64,000 bases of DNA from contig CM034312.1 in assembly GCA_019925795.1 (NCBI GenBank), positions 25,943,914 through 26,007,913 of the forward strand, read 5' to 3'. The translations under genes were made by a program, and so were the position numbers. The DNA comes from Dendrobium chrysotoxum. Taxonomy: Eukaryota > Streptophyta > Magnoliopsida > Asparagales > Orchidaceae. The notes under the pieces were generated by a model. The model was not told where the DNA came from. It ran no database searches and saw nothing but the letters and a program-made list of their open reading frames with translations. Of the stretch, positions 27,171 through 38,936 are shown one piece after another (the first letter of the stretch is position 1; each line of letters starts with the position of its first letter).

Positions 27171-30100
27171 GTCATTATGAATGATATATCACCTCAAAAA
27201 GGTGAACATATCATTCCCTAATGGGTTCAAATTTCAAAACTTTAAGTTTATCCTGATTATCATAGTCAAATTCAGGAAAGAAACACATATGACCCCAAAG
27301 GGTCAAAATGATGTTCGATCTAGTATTTGACTATGCTAATCTTGATAAAGGGATCATTAATTTTATAATCAAATTCATGATAATAGAATGATATATCTTC
27401 CCGAGGAAAGAGGATATTATCTATTATCTATCATTTGAATATGATGATAATGATCATTAAGTTTAATTTTCCCAAAGATAATGAATTAAAATTTTGAAAA
27501 AATTAATTTGGAAAAGTTAATATGGGTTTCTAAATCTCCTACGAGCGTAAGTCCTCGTAGTTAATTACGTTGTAGGAAAGTTGAATTTCTTATAAATACT
27601 CTTGATTAAAATAAGCGTAGAAATTTCATTTTGAATCTTCAAAGATTGATCTTAAAGGAGCGAGGTTTGAATTTCAACTAGGATTGAATCAAGATTATAC
27701 TCTTACTCCAGATGTTAATGGAAGAAAAGTAAGAGGTACTTTGAGATTCTGAAATAGTTCAAAAGTACCCCAGCCTATCCTATGTGTTGGGCTTAAATTT
27801 AGATTAAATGAGATTTAATTTTGACTTGTCAATTTTATTAGAATGTTAGGATTATATTCTCAGAAGGTTGAGGTCTTATATTCTAAACCTACCTCAAAAC
27901 CTAAGTCTAAATTGAGCACTAAAAAATCAGTTACCTTGAACCTAGCTAACATAGTGCAAATTTGGACTTACCCCAGCCTGGATTGGGGAGCCAGCTAACC
28001 AGCTAATTACTTAAAATTCATGAATCCAATCTTTCATGTAAGAATGGTAGGGACATTTAATTAAATTTCGAGGAGTTGAGGCTGACATCTAGAGCTGGTC
28101 CTAATTGGCCCCTTGACTTATGTTGGGTAAATTGATACTCAAAGTAAAAGTAATTAAAATTTTAGACTCATTTAAATTTATTTCTAATACAATACATGCA
28201 AATTGACTCGATGAATATTTAAAATTAAATATGAAGTTATTTTAAAAAGTCTTAAAAATAGATTTTTACCTATAGATAGCACAACTTTCCCTTGACAGGA
28301 TTGCACCCTAATAGGTTAGGTGGCCTGTCAGAATCCACAGATGGGGAGGTACCTAATAAGGAAGAGAAGTAATAATATGATGCATGTGAAGTCTCGGGTC
28401 AGCCTCAAGCTTACTTCTTAATAATGTTAAGTTTCTATGTTATCTTAAAAAATTTTAATTTTATTAAAGTAGAAAATATTTAAATCATACCCTCACGAGC
28501 CTCCAATCAGGTTCTAGGCTAAATCAAAAGTGGCATGCAATTGAAAAAGATAGAAAAGACATGTAATTTTTACAATGAAATAAAATTAAACAAATCAATT
28601 AAATTCATCAAATTGAATGCCCATATGGAAAGTGCCACTAAATATTACAACCAAGGGTCTATAGAAAGTAAAGTGGCTAAGTACCACTAGCAATAGCTTG
28701 GATTCTACTTCTAAGACTAAAGTGAATTTGAGAATGAGATTCTTCTCGATCTTCACTTCTTCATTCTTCTATGGGCTCCTTGAATATGTTGGGTTTGGAT
28801 ATGCTAATGAAAAGAAACTCCCCCTCGAAAGGGGTATTTTCTTTTCCCTTTGGATATTTAAAAGTTATCCAGATTTGGATCTCCAAATAGATAAGAACTC
28901 TCCCCTATAGGATGTTCTTTTCTCTTTGGATTCCAAATTAGATTTTTATTCCATTTCAAATCCCTTTGAATATAAAACTCTTAACTCAAATCAAATTATA
29001 TTTGGAAATAGAAAATTCTAGACTCAAACATCCTACAAGGTCATCCTAAACAGTTATAATTTGAAATCACATCTCAAGATGTTATATATTGAAATTAAAA
29101 GTACTCAGACCAGTCACACTTGGCCATGCTCTTTTAATTAAAGAGGGACTTAATATGCTTAGCACCTACATAAAATATGTTAATTAAAAGCTTAACTTTA
29201 TGCCCCCTTTATTTTAATTGTCTTATATGAGCATGGCCACCTGTAGAGGACTTTATTTGTATCTAGATCATCCCTAGCCTAAGGGTAATCTAACGCCCAT
29301 CAATTCAATTCATAGATTGAACTAAACTTAAATAAACAATCATATTAAGTAGTATATCAACCAACATGCAATGAAAGCTTAAAAATCATGGCACACAACA
29401 ACAAAAAAGTAAAATACTGGCCTAGCCTAAGACTAGATTTGGTTGTCCTAGCAAGCCATCTAAAGTATGTGAAGTTGGCTGTGTGGTTTGGGTATGTCAT
29501 ATGTAGAATAGTTTGTTCAAGTTATCTGGTATTTTGATTGGTTGAAGACTTAAATGATTTAAGTTATATTAATAGCTTGAAGTTTATTTTAAAGTATATT
29601 TTAAAGGTTGATTGATTACCATCTTTTTGCTCATCGAGGTCATGAAGTTTATTTCACATTCCTTAGGGCTAAGCTAATAGCCTTGTAGGCCCGGGTTATC
29701 TAGTGGTAATCGATATAATTAAGTGATTTGATTTGATTAAGGTTTGAAGGTTGATAAATTTTAATTAAGATTGATTGGTTGCTAGTTTTAAAGTTGGATT
29801 AAGGTTTTCTGGATTTTAAATGATTTTTTATTTTTTTTGGAATTATTCAAATTATTTAAATACATTAATTAAAGGGGTCAAAATTTGACCTTTTGATTGA
29901 TTTTGAATTCTAGAAATTTAATATTTTTCTTAAATACTAGGCTTTAAAATGAGTAATTAGACTATACGTTTGCTGGAATTGAATTTTTCTATATTTAGTT
30001 ATGAATTTTTGAAGTTTGAGTTAAATTTTGAACTAGAGTTGACTAAAAAGTTGACTTATTGATTTTAAGTGATTTTTTATGGTTTGATATTTTAAATAAA

Positions 30101-31239
30101 TATTAGACCTTACGTGGAGTTCAATGCCTTTGAGAAAAAAAAAGATTTGTAATTTTTTGGAATTAGTTATGATTTTTCAAAGTTTTGTTAAATAATTAAT
30201 TTTTAAAATTATTTAATTAGGAAGGTTTTCAGGTGTTTAGAATTTATTTAGAATTTTTAATAATTTTTAAATATTTTATTTAATTAAATATTTATTTTTT
30301 CTAAAACTTAGATTAAAGTCAAATTAAAGGTTTAGTGATAGGGCTTTCATTTTTCCTAAATAGAGCATCAAATTGGTCAGTTTGATGTATTATACTTAAT
30401 TTTTGAATTTAATTTTGATTTATTACTATTTTTAAAGTTTTTGGATCCTTAAAAAGGCTAAAATTTGACTTGCTTAATTTTCTGACCTAATGACCTCCAA
30501 ATAAAGTAAGATTTAGGCCTAAGGTGTAAAATATCACTACATTTAATGTTCTCAAGCTTCCCCCCTATTGGGTGTGTATTTAATTTTCTAGAATTTTTCT
30601 AAGTTGATTAGACCTTGTCCTTAATTATTTTTCCTAGGTGTCACTAGTGTTCAAGTGGGTTTAAAACTCTAGTCACCTAACCCTGAGACATATGCAAGTA
30701 CACCACAGTAATTAGATAGTCTAATTCTAAAGATTTGAAGAGTTATGAATTTTTAATGTTTTGGGTCCAAAATGGACCCATCACTTTATAAATTCACCCC
30801 ACAGCAATCCACTGAGCATCTAGACCTAGAAAAAATACAGGGAATTCCTAAGATGCTAAAAAATATTTCACCAAAAGCTGTGTTTAATTTGACCCCTAGA
30901 TTATGAGAAAATTGATAAAATTGGATTTTGAATAAACCTAAATATATTACAATCTAATGATAAAGAACTTGATTTTAATCTTAATAAATAATAGGGCTCA
31001 AGACCTTTCCAACGAGCCCAAGAACACTCAATTTGGTGAAAAAATGGATTTTTATATGAATTTTTGAAGTTCTGGCCATTAAAAATAACTTTTTATTCAT
31101 TTCTAGAAACAATCCAGATGGCGGGCCACATGGCGCAATGTGGCGTGACACGTGGTTGTGGCTTGCTGCAGTGCCATTTGTGTTGCTGACTCCTATTGGG
31201 GTAAGTATCCGACTGAGAAACCACCGACGTGATATCTTT
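27171..31239. other. AT-rich DNA, possible LTR-like sequence, no gene recognised
   Basis: No coding motif in six frames. 27,179-27,216 forms a near-perfect inverted repeat (GAATGATAT ... ATATCATTC), followed by two shorter ones (TGACCCCAAAGGGTCA near 27,290; a CTTCCC/GAAAG pair near 27,395). A TATA-like TATAAATA lies near 27,590. This could be the U3 of an unrecognised LTR starting about 27,178, but I could not find a matching second LTR. From 29,500 the sequence is rich in TTGAC words, like 62,417-64,000. 31,100-31,170 is GC-rich with repeated GTGGC/GCCAC. Confidence 0.35.
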
Positions 31240-31573
31240 GGGAAAATTTTAAGACTAAGCATGATTATAAATTGTAGTAAGAGATTAAGCATATTTCAAA
31301 AAAAAATTTAAAAGTAGGCAAAATCACCTGTTTAATGAGGGACTTAAGCTTGACTAAAAAATGGTCAGCTTGACTCAAAAATGGTCAAAAACTGACGTGG
31401 CGAGGATGTGGCAAGTGCTAGGAGTAAGTCGCCCATTTAACGGGTGACTTATAAGGCCAACCTTTAGATAACTGTTATGATGACTAGGCAAATAATGCAA
31501 ATGGGCAAATAATCATAAGTCGCCTGTTAAATGGGCGACTTACTTATAAGTCACCCGTTAAAAGGGCGACTTA
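31240..31573. repeat. left terminal inverted repeat of the MULE
   Basis: Starts GGGAAAATTTTAAG and contains three hairpins with arms TAAGTCGCCC and GGGTGACTTA or GGGCGACTTA (31,424-31,453; 31,515-31,542; 31,545-31,573). Corresponds in inverted order to 40,100-40,343. Confidence 0.7.
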
Positions 31574-32139
31574 CCCCTTTTATTTAAGAAAAAACAAAAT
31601 ATGGTGAGTAATGTATGAAAATTTTAGGGTACAAGTTAGTCATTTCATATAAATATTTCATTGATAAAATTATGAATTTGAAGCGATCTATCTTTACGTT
31701 TCATTTACTTATTAGTAACCTTCATTAAATGTACAAAATGTATGATGATGTACTTCAGTTATGTATGAAATGGAATTGAGCTTGTAAAGTTGTAATGGTT
31801 ATAAATAATTGGAGTGATATTAAAGAAATTTACACAAGGTGACTTGACAAAACATACTGAGTTGATAATGCTAGTTGATATGACAACATTGCCTGATTTG
31901 ACATCACATGCAGAAAAGATAATAAGATATTAATAGACCTTATAACTTTACAGTCAATCTGATGGGATTGGATATTGCCAGTTATATGATATGTTCTAGT
32001 ATGGTGAATAAGATGATTTAAGAATCCAATGCTTTTAATGATATTTTTTTACCAGAGGAATCCAATGTTATATGTTAACCTAGGTCTAAAAATTGAGTAT
32101 TTGGATGCATAAGATTTATGTTCTATTAGCTAATTCAGA
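31574..32139. other. MULE 5' flank of gene X copy 2
   Basis: AT-rich, no ORF. The part 31,840-31,915 (TGACTTGACAAAAC ... GATTTGACATCACATGC) resembles, in inverted orientation, the short tandem array at 35,020-35,175. Confidence 0.4.
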
Positions 32140-32457
32140 ATGTTTTGGCCATGTATGGAAAGGATTAATGGCATCCCCAACAAAGAAAGGTTCAACGATG
32201 CAAGCCGAAGAATGCATGCTTGTATAGTACGAGCCGGTGATAGTCCGTTAGAGAAACAAGCAAATGCGAATGATATCTTTAGGTGTTACATCCATGAATG
32301 GTCAAAAGATGAGGATGATTGCCTATGTAATATGCATTCTGAATGGTCATAAGATGACGTTGATTGCTTATGGAATATGCATTCTGAATGGTCAGAAGAT
32401 GAGGTTGATTGCTTATGGAATATGCTGCTATGGAGGTCATCATGGCCTTTGATGTAA
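32140..32457 (+). pseudogene. unrecognised gene X, copy 2 (convergent with PMD gene)
   Basis: One frame of 105 codons from MFWPCMERINGIPNKERF to a TAA at 32,455-32,457, with a single internal TAA in the repeat region. The N-terminal 70 residues match gene X copies 1 and 3 (I-P-x-K-x-R, A-S-x-R-x-x-A-C, E-K-x-A-N-x-x-x-I-F-x-C-x-x-H). The C-terminal part is a 15-residue tandem repeat (HSEWSEDEVDCLWNM), acidic and Trp/Cys-containing. The stop codon lies beside the 3' end of the PMD gene on the other strand, with the two 3' ends slightly overlapping. Compared with copy 3 it lacks the downstream half. Function unknown. Confidence 0.45.
32289..32424 (+). repeat. 45-bp in-frame tandem repeat, three units
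   Basis: Units at 32,289-32,334, 32,335-32,379 and 32,380-32,424, with the core CTGAATGGTCA.AAGATGA and TGGAATATG. The length is a multiple of three, so the frame of gene X copy 2 is kept. Confidence 0.9.
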
Positions 32458-34618
32458 CATGTGATGTTCCTCCATAGCAACTTCTTCCTTAGCTACATCA
32501 TCTGTAGGAAGGGAGCTGCGTACAAAATCTGGGCTGAGGTATGCTTCCAAATCTGCTTGCACCTGGTGACTGAAGAGGTCCCTAGAGGGCCCTTGATCAT
32601 GATAGGAGGAGGGTCCAACATATCCACTGTAATGTTGAGGAGCATCCTGGGTCATCGAAAATAGTACATCATGCTCACTTCTGTCATCAAATTATCCTCG
32701 ATCCTGAATATGCAACTACCTACACAAACCATGATAAAGCTCTGCCACCGTGTTTATGTCTCTCTACTTCTGTGAAATATTGGCGCAAAGCATTTTCTGT
32801 ACCCAGGAAGAAATCCCTCTGAATTAATAAGATAAATATGTTAATTAATTCACCAAAAAAATCATCTAAAAAATTTACACTATGTTAAATTTTAACGTAC
32901 CAAAAGGTGCTCAGAGGGAGCTATAGGATATGTCGTGGTGGGAGGCTCAACAGGTGCCTTCAATATGTATAGTGTTGCCCATGACTTATACCACTGTAGG
33001 TACTTATGCACCAAGTAGTCACTGTGCTGATCAAGGAGCTCCCCGCTAACTATATATCCATGCCTGCTCTCCTATATGGCAATATGGGCTTTGTGGTACA
33101 GAAACCAATCCATGTCTGGTTTTCCATGACCATCTATCCTTTTTGAAGCTTGGTTCTATTGGTTGGATGTCAGTCATGGGGCATAATCCAAACTGTCATC
33201 ATACTCTATATGGCAAGTGCCCCTCAACCCTCTTCCAACTAATCAGAGGCACTCGTGCAGTCCAAATGACATCCCCTGACAGACAAATCTGTGCAACCTG
33301 AGCACGAATATCAGGCATGTATGGCTGCGAAAGAACCTGTATATATAATAATTACTAATATGAATTGAAAATAATAAGTAGATTATGCATTTCAAAATTT
33401 TTGTGAGGTACTTGACTTTCAAGCAAACCATCAAGATCATCTCTATAATTAATGATATTATCGACGGGCAACTCTCTCAGTCGATCCTCATTCCACCTAT
33501 TACAAATATATTATGAATAAATAAGATTTATTTACATGTGGTATTAATAACAAAATTAATTAAATTAGATTACTTCATACCTGAACCCAACACTAAGTCT
33601 ATGGAGTTCTACCAGAAAGGGAACACGAAGCAATGGTTGTCCTACATGCAGATGCTCCCAAGCCCATATCTGTAATAAATGAATGCATCCAGCTATGTTG
33701 GCCTTACTGGGCCATGTTGCTTCTCCTAACTCCTTATATAAATGGGCTAAAATAGCTCTCCCAAGAGAGTAGGTACTAAAAACTGCCAAATCTTTTATAA
33801 TAGTAAGGTACTGTAAATGTATCTCTGAACCAAAAGTATCTTGTAGAAGATGACAGACCAATATGAACAAGATATAGGCACGGATATGCCTCCAAAAATC
33901 ATATCATTCAGGTCCAAGTAGGAGTCACGCCAAAATGTCCATCGTAACCATCTAAAGGGAATATAAGTTTGTGCATGTGCTTATTCCATACGAAGTCTTG
34001 ATGTGATACGATGATCGAACGGGTCTCGGTATAGAACATCTGGTAGTGGATAGCTCCCCAGTAGGTCATCGCAACAGTCTGGCCAGCTAAGCCAACGTCT
34101 CCCTGCTCCAATAATAGTATGACCTACCAAAGCTGGCCATCTATATGGACATCCAAAATCATAGCAACATCCTGCAAAGTAATGGTCATCTCCCCAACTA
34201 TAAGGTGAAAATTGTTTGTCCGAGCTGACTATCTCTCCACTAATGACGTCAAAAGATGGTGGTCCATCCTTAGATAACTCATCTGGCTTACACAATCTAG
34301 ACCAACCATTCTTAAAGCATCCATAAATCTTGGGTAATTAACCAGCCATTCGTGTACCATCAAAAGATGTGATGCTGCTTCAAATATTATTCCCTACAAA
34401 GATAAATAATTAGTAGCAGTTAATTTAAAAATTCGACATAATCATAATAAGTTTAATGAAATGTAATGTATCCCATCAGGATGTGTTGCCCTATGTGTAC
34501 CATGTAATGAAGCAATACTAGGATGGAGATGAGTAGGAGGTAGAGTATCATAGCTACCCTCTCCTGAGGGGTCACCGATGGCCCGTTTCTTTCTACAGCA
34601 TTGTTGGTCACTTGCCAT
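32440..34618 (-). pseudogene. plant mobile domain (PMD) gene of the MULE, five exons
   Basis: Start MASDQQCCRKKRA at 34,618. Likely exons: 34,618 to about 34,470; 34,393-33,582; 33,496-33,412; 33,336-32,901; 32,818-32,440, with AG acceptors and GT donors at most borders. The second exon holds the PMD core: DHHLLTSLVER-stop-SARTNNFHL, GEMTITLQDVAMIL, then LAVFSTYSLGRAILAHLYKE and GCIHLLQIWAWEHLHVGQP. Later exons give RWNEDRLRELP, YRDDLDGLLES, VPLISWKRVEGHLPYRV and QWYKSWATLYILKAP. Stops (one replacing the usual Trp of LVERW) and a frameshift near 33,885 break it. PMD proteins are linked to silencing in plants, and mobile versions are known in MULE and gypsy elements. It faces gene X copy 2. 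Confidence 0.75.
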
Positions 34619-35019
34619 TTAACCTGCAAGAATTAGGATAATTAAGAATAGGCACTAAGCTTTCAGAAGATAAATTCAATATTAATATTGATATAAACTC
34701 TTGGCAAAACTCAATAATGATAAAGGTAAAATCATATGAATAGAAATTAAAAATATTGCCAATTTCACAGCAATAACAATATACGATTTGAAAAAACAAA
34801 ACCCTGAGGGGCAATCTTTTAAATATATGATAATCATGAAAACACTCATTTAAAAATATGATAAATTAATTGAATATTATATTTATTATTTAGATATGAA
34901 TAAAGAATTATTATTTGAATAATTTAAAATCAAAATTATATTTCATACTTAGCATAAAGTCGATTCCCTTTTTTTCTTTTTACGTCCAAACCGAATAATT
35001 AAAATCTACCAATTTGATT
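34619..35019. other. divergent intergenic region between PMD and gene X copy 3
   Basis: AT-rich, no ORF of note. It sits between the 5' ends of PMD (-) and gene X copy 3 (+), so it should hold both promoters; no clear TATA box can be singled out. Confidence 0.4.
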
Positions 35020-35175
35020 TCAAATCATTTTGTGATGTCAAAATTACATGTGTTATTAAGTCTACATGTGTTGTCAAATTTGTATGTAGTGTCATATCAA
35101 CTTGTGTGTTCAAATCGATATGTGATGTTAGATCAGTTTGTCTTGTCAAATCATTTAGTCAAGTCAAATCAGGTG
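35020..35175. repeat. degenerate 18-21 bp tandem array
   Basis: About seven units around TGTGATGTCAAAT (TGTGATGTCAAAATTACA, TGTGTTGTCAAATTTGTA, TGTAGTGTCATATCAACT, TGTGATGTTAGATCAGTT and so on). It lies 115 bp upstream of gene X copy 3. Confidence 0.6.
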
Positions 35176-35289
35176 TTTTCTTTTAGACCAATAAATTAAT
35201 GTACCTCTACCCAGATGAAGTTCTTCTATAAATTGATAATCCTTCCATTGTTAAGATCACACTACCTAGCATATTGCATTCATATTGAA

Positions 35290-35880
35290 ATGTATCGAGT
35301 AAGAAAGTATCAGACTGAAAAGATTCCTTTGAAGCAGTTGATTACGGAGGGTAGCAATTGAGTTCATAGATGTTTAGCACTTCAAACTAATGATGCATTG
35401 GAGGAGAAGGCTAGAATGAATCATATCTTCATGTGTTTTGTTCATTCCTAGTTAGATAAAGAGGACATCAAGCTATGGGAGACATACACAGATCTTATGA
35501 GGTATCCATCTTACAGGGATGGAATGGGTTTAAATGAGGAAGGATGAAAGTATGTGCAAAGGGAGGTTTCAAAATTTGTAGCACATCTAGCGCCGATTAA
35601 CACTCTGAAGGCTAGATCAATTGAATTAGACGCCATGATGATGGATCATTTGAGGAGATAGTGGATAACCCAACAGCGGATATTGCTCACTGCATCCTTT
35701 ACCAGAAATGGGATGCTAAGGCTGATGCATTCCTCATCAAGACATATGATATTCTGAGTTTTATGCCTGGTAGACAGAGGAAGGACTTTCTTAATGCAAT
35801 GGACTAGCAATGTGTCCAACTTTGGTTTACATAGAGGTTTTGTTGTTGTACTACTCAAACCCAACTCCAATCTCGCACTC
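35290..35880 (+). pseudogene. unrecognised gene X, copy 3 (convergent with transposase)
   Basis: From ATG at 35,290: MYRVRKYQTEKIPLKQLI, then HRCLALQTNDALEEKARMNH, IFMCFVHS, KLWETYTDLMRYPSYRDGMG, VSKFVAHLAPINTLKARSIE, ELDAMMMDHL. A +1 shift near 35,655 continues as EEIVDNPTADIAHCILYQKW and SFMPGRQRKDFLNAMD, with a stop at 35,805-35,807. Four stops in the first frame. The N-terminal half aligns with copies 1 and 2, and the 3' DNA (35,845-35,880) matches copy 1. Predicted charged, helical and soluble with no signal peptide; no known domain recognised. It runs towards the transposase gene, the arrangement of mudrA and mudrB in maize MuDR, but I see no resemblance to mudrB. Confidence 0.5.
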
Positions 35881-36274
35881 GCACCATACTACAAAAGCGT
35901 TGAAGGAGTCTCTCATCCTTAGAACTTTCATATGTGGAGCTGGCAACCTAGTTTGTATCGCGTAACTTATGTTTTATCGTGGTCTAAAAATTATTTATGT
36001 GCTTGGTAGTTTTGGTCATAATTTTTAAGCTTTATGGATCTGTATCAGCTTGTTATCATCATTCCTAGAATGCTTAAATGAGAAAATATTTTTATCTATT
36101 TTATAAGAAAGTTTATGTTATGAAATAATATATGTCATCTCATATTTAAGTTATGAAATAATATGAAGTAGTAGTTGATCCTACCAAGACTTTAACTAAA
36201 GTTTAAGTTACAACTACCATGTAATAGATCAAATACACATACAAGCACTTCTAGTACTACCAACAAATGAAATC

Positions 36275-38936
36275 CTAGTTTCTACGACCATGTCTTATTG
36301 GGTAGGTGGCTCTGTTGTGACCAACTGAATAACAAGCTCCATAAACTCTGTTACTCCGTGGTCGTGACTCGTCCATTGTATTATAATACCGACTAGTCCT
36401 CGAACGACCTAACCATCTGCGATAGTTTGGGGGGAGAAGCAGGAACACACCAACACTGGGATCATATTGACACCATTCATCCTTATTGGGGATATGATGA
36501 AATTCTGTGGAATAACTTAACTTGTAATTGCTTATTATGTAGTATAGAGAAACATAATCTAAATGTGTTTGTCTTAACATTGCTACGCAACATATCATAT
36601 GTGCACATAGTATGTGAAACAACAAAGGTTTCCCACAAGTGCACTTGCATCTCCTCTCATGAAGTAAGTCGACACGATATGATCTGGATGACATATCCAA
36701 AAATTGAAATTCATGCATGTTAAGCCTGATTGGTTCTGGCATTCTTCTTGCTTCCTCTTGAACCCTTCTAAGTGTTATTTTTACACGTGGGGCAAAGAAA
36801 TAATTATTTTTCCTCTCCTTAGATGTAATGAAATCCAATCGCCTCATGAATATTGTGACAATGTTATAGTATATAGCTGCGATCAAGGCTTGAACTGGCT
36901 AACCTCGAGGTCTCTTCAATACACCATTAAAAGACTCTGCCGTATTGGTTGTCATAACACCATATCTAAATCCACCATCATGGGTTAAGGACCATCTGGT
37001 CACATCTTGGCCCTCTAGCCATTGGTGGATATCTTGCTTGATTTTCTTTATATCTTCCATGCATCTGTGATAAACTCGTGGCTCATCAATATTGCCTGCT
37101 GTATATATTTTTTGACATTGAAATTCTATGTCACTTATCCCCATCTGACGTATTTCTTTCTTGAAATTCTCTCGTAGATGCCATAAGCAGTGTCGATGAG
37201 CTGCATGAGGGAAAATTTCCCCACAACCTCTAACTAAACCTGCATGCCTATCTGAGATTATACATAGATTTTGCCTGTTTGTCACACCCGGTAACAGCTC
37301 ACTTAGTTGACGAAGAAACCATATCCAGGAATCAGTACACTCTGACTTAATAATAGCGAATGCAAGAGGAAAAAGCCCATTATTAGCATCCAATCCAATC
37401 GCAATTAATAATGTACCTCGATATTTACCGAGAAGGAATGTGCCATCAAGACTAAGAATTGGCCGATAATACATCCACCCAGTAACAGAAGGACCAAATG
37501 CCCAAAATAGTCTTTAAAATTAATTGGCCTGTGAGCTTTGAATTCTATATACCATTTGTGGCATTACAGAGGCAACAACATCCATGAATAAATTGAGAGT
37601 ACGGTATGACTCCTCCCAACTCTCAAAAATAACCTTAATAGCCTTTCATCGAGCATCCCAGGCCTTCATGTATGAAACTTTAATATTGAGCGTAGCTTCC
37701 ATGCGACCTATAATCTCTCTAGGCTTCAAGTCCATCTGCTTTCTAATGGTGGGTAGTATATATGAACTAATAAATTGAGAATTATACTGACGGTGGCCAC
37801 TTTTGAGAATTGAAGTGGCACAAGTATGACAGTTCTTTATAGATGAGATTTTTCATATACCACCTAATTATTTGCTCTTAACAGAATGAAGCCGCCATAT
37901 GCAAGGAGACATCGGGCAATCATGCTTTGCACAACAAATCATAAATTTCTATGTATTCGATGTAATTATAGGATATTGTATATTATTGATAATTTATTAG
38001 CCTTGTAACGCAAATTGAAGATCACTCTTTCTTCTGAAGCACATTCCTTCAATTAATTCATTAGGAATTGAGAATTCATCCTCAACCATCACCTCATCAT
38101 TAACATCATCAAACTCAACTTCATAATCTCATTCTTGTGTTGTCCTACAGGTCTCAGCATAGTTATTATTTGACAATATGGTCCTTACCGCCGATTAATC
38201 TACAGCAGTAATCTTGGATGACATTTCTAATCTCCTTGTTATCATCTGCAACTCCATCATTATCCACTAGTAAAAGATCAGCACCATCATCATTAGAGCA
38301 CTTCTCGCTAGAGTCACTACTCATAGTCTCATAATCGTAATGATCCGAAGGGATTGATTATGTAGAATGTAGTGGAGGTTCCTGCGTCTGTTGGTTCTAT
38401 GTATCACTACATTAAAAATATTATTGATCATTTATTAATCAATAAAAAAAATTTCTACTGAACTATTAGTGACATGCAATATAGAGAACTCACTAATGAA
38501 GGAGCTCTTCTACTGCTTCTACCCTTGAAGGTCCAGCAACCACATCAACCCTTTCAACTTGTGTTGAAGTTTCATATCTTTGTGAATTTAGAGGTTCAGT
38601 ATTATCTCCAGTCATATTAATCTCTTTGACATCAACATACATGATGATAAATTCTATTTCAGCTTGGCATAATAAAACTTCACAAACCTCGTCATCCTCA
38701 ATATATGAAGCAATAAACTCATTTCCCACGATCACTCGACAGACTAAGTTCACAGAAAACTTTGCAAGATCATACTTCTGTGCTCTAGGTATCCTTAACT
38801 CAAGTTGCTTTAATTTTATATCTCTCGGCACATGTAAGGGACGATTCCAACCCCCAGAATAACTTGGCGTGAATTTGTCATCCACTTGTAACTCACCTCC
38901 ATACAGTAGCATGAAGGTTGCACCACGTCCACTCAT
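36275..38936 (-). pseudogene. mudrA: MULE (MuDR/MURA-type) transposase
   Basis: Start MSGRGATFMLLYGGELQVDD at 38,936. Exon 1 runs to about 38,494 (PB1-like N-terminal region), then an intron 38,493-38,407 (GTGAG...TGTAG). Exon 2 has an acidic stretch (SSDSSEKCSNDDGAD), a zinc-binding DNA-binding region (CCAKHDCP ... CIWRLHSV ... KNCHTC, about 37,815-37,960), then the MULE core: SLDGTFLLGKYRGTLLIA (first Asp), ISDRHAGL (second Asp), HRHCLWHLRENFKKEI, and TTNTAESFNGVLK, where the catalytic Glu is expected. A SWIM finger follows (CKCTCGKPLLFHILCAHMI) and a knuckle-like CYSVGHNRATYP in which a late Cys is Tyr. Stops at 37,646-37,648, 37,520-37,522, 37,514-37,516 and 36,899-36,901 lie in the same frame, so the gene decayed by point changes rather than shifts in this part. 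Confidence 0.88.

Noticed and set aside
32264..32480. Overlapping frames on both strands over the 45-bp repeat
   Set aside because: Only the frame continuous with gene X copy 2 has homologs; the others are shadows.
34008..34295. 104-codon frame 33,981-34,295 on the minus strand
   Set aside because: A neighbouring frame carries the conserved PMD motifs (LVER..., FHL, GEMTITLQDVAMIL); this one is a shadow.
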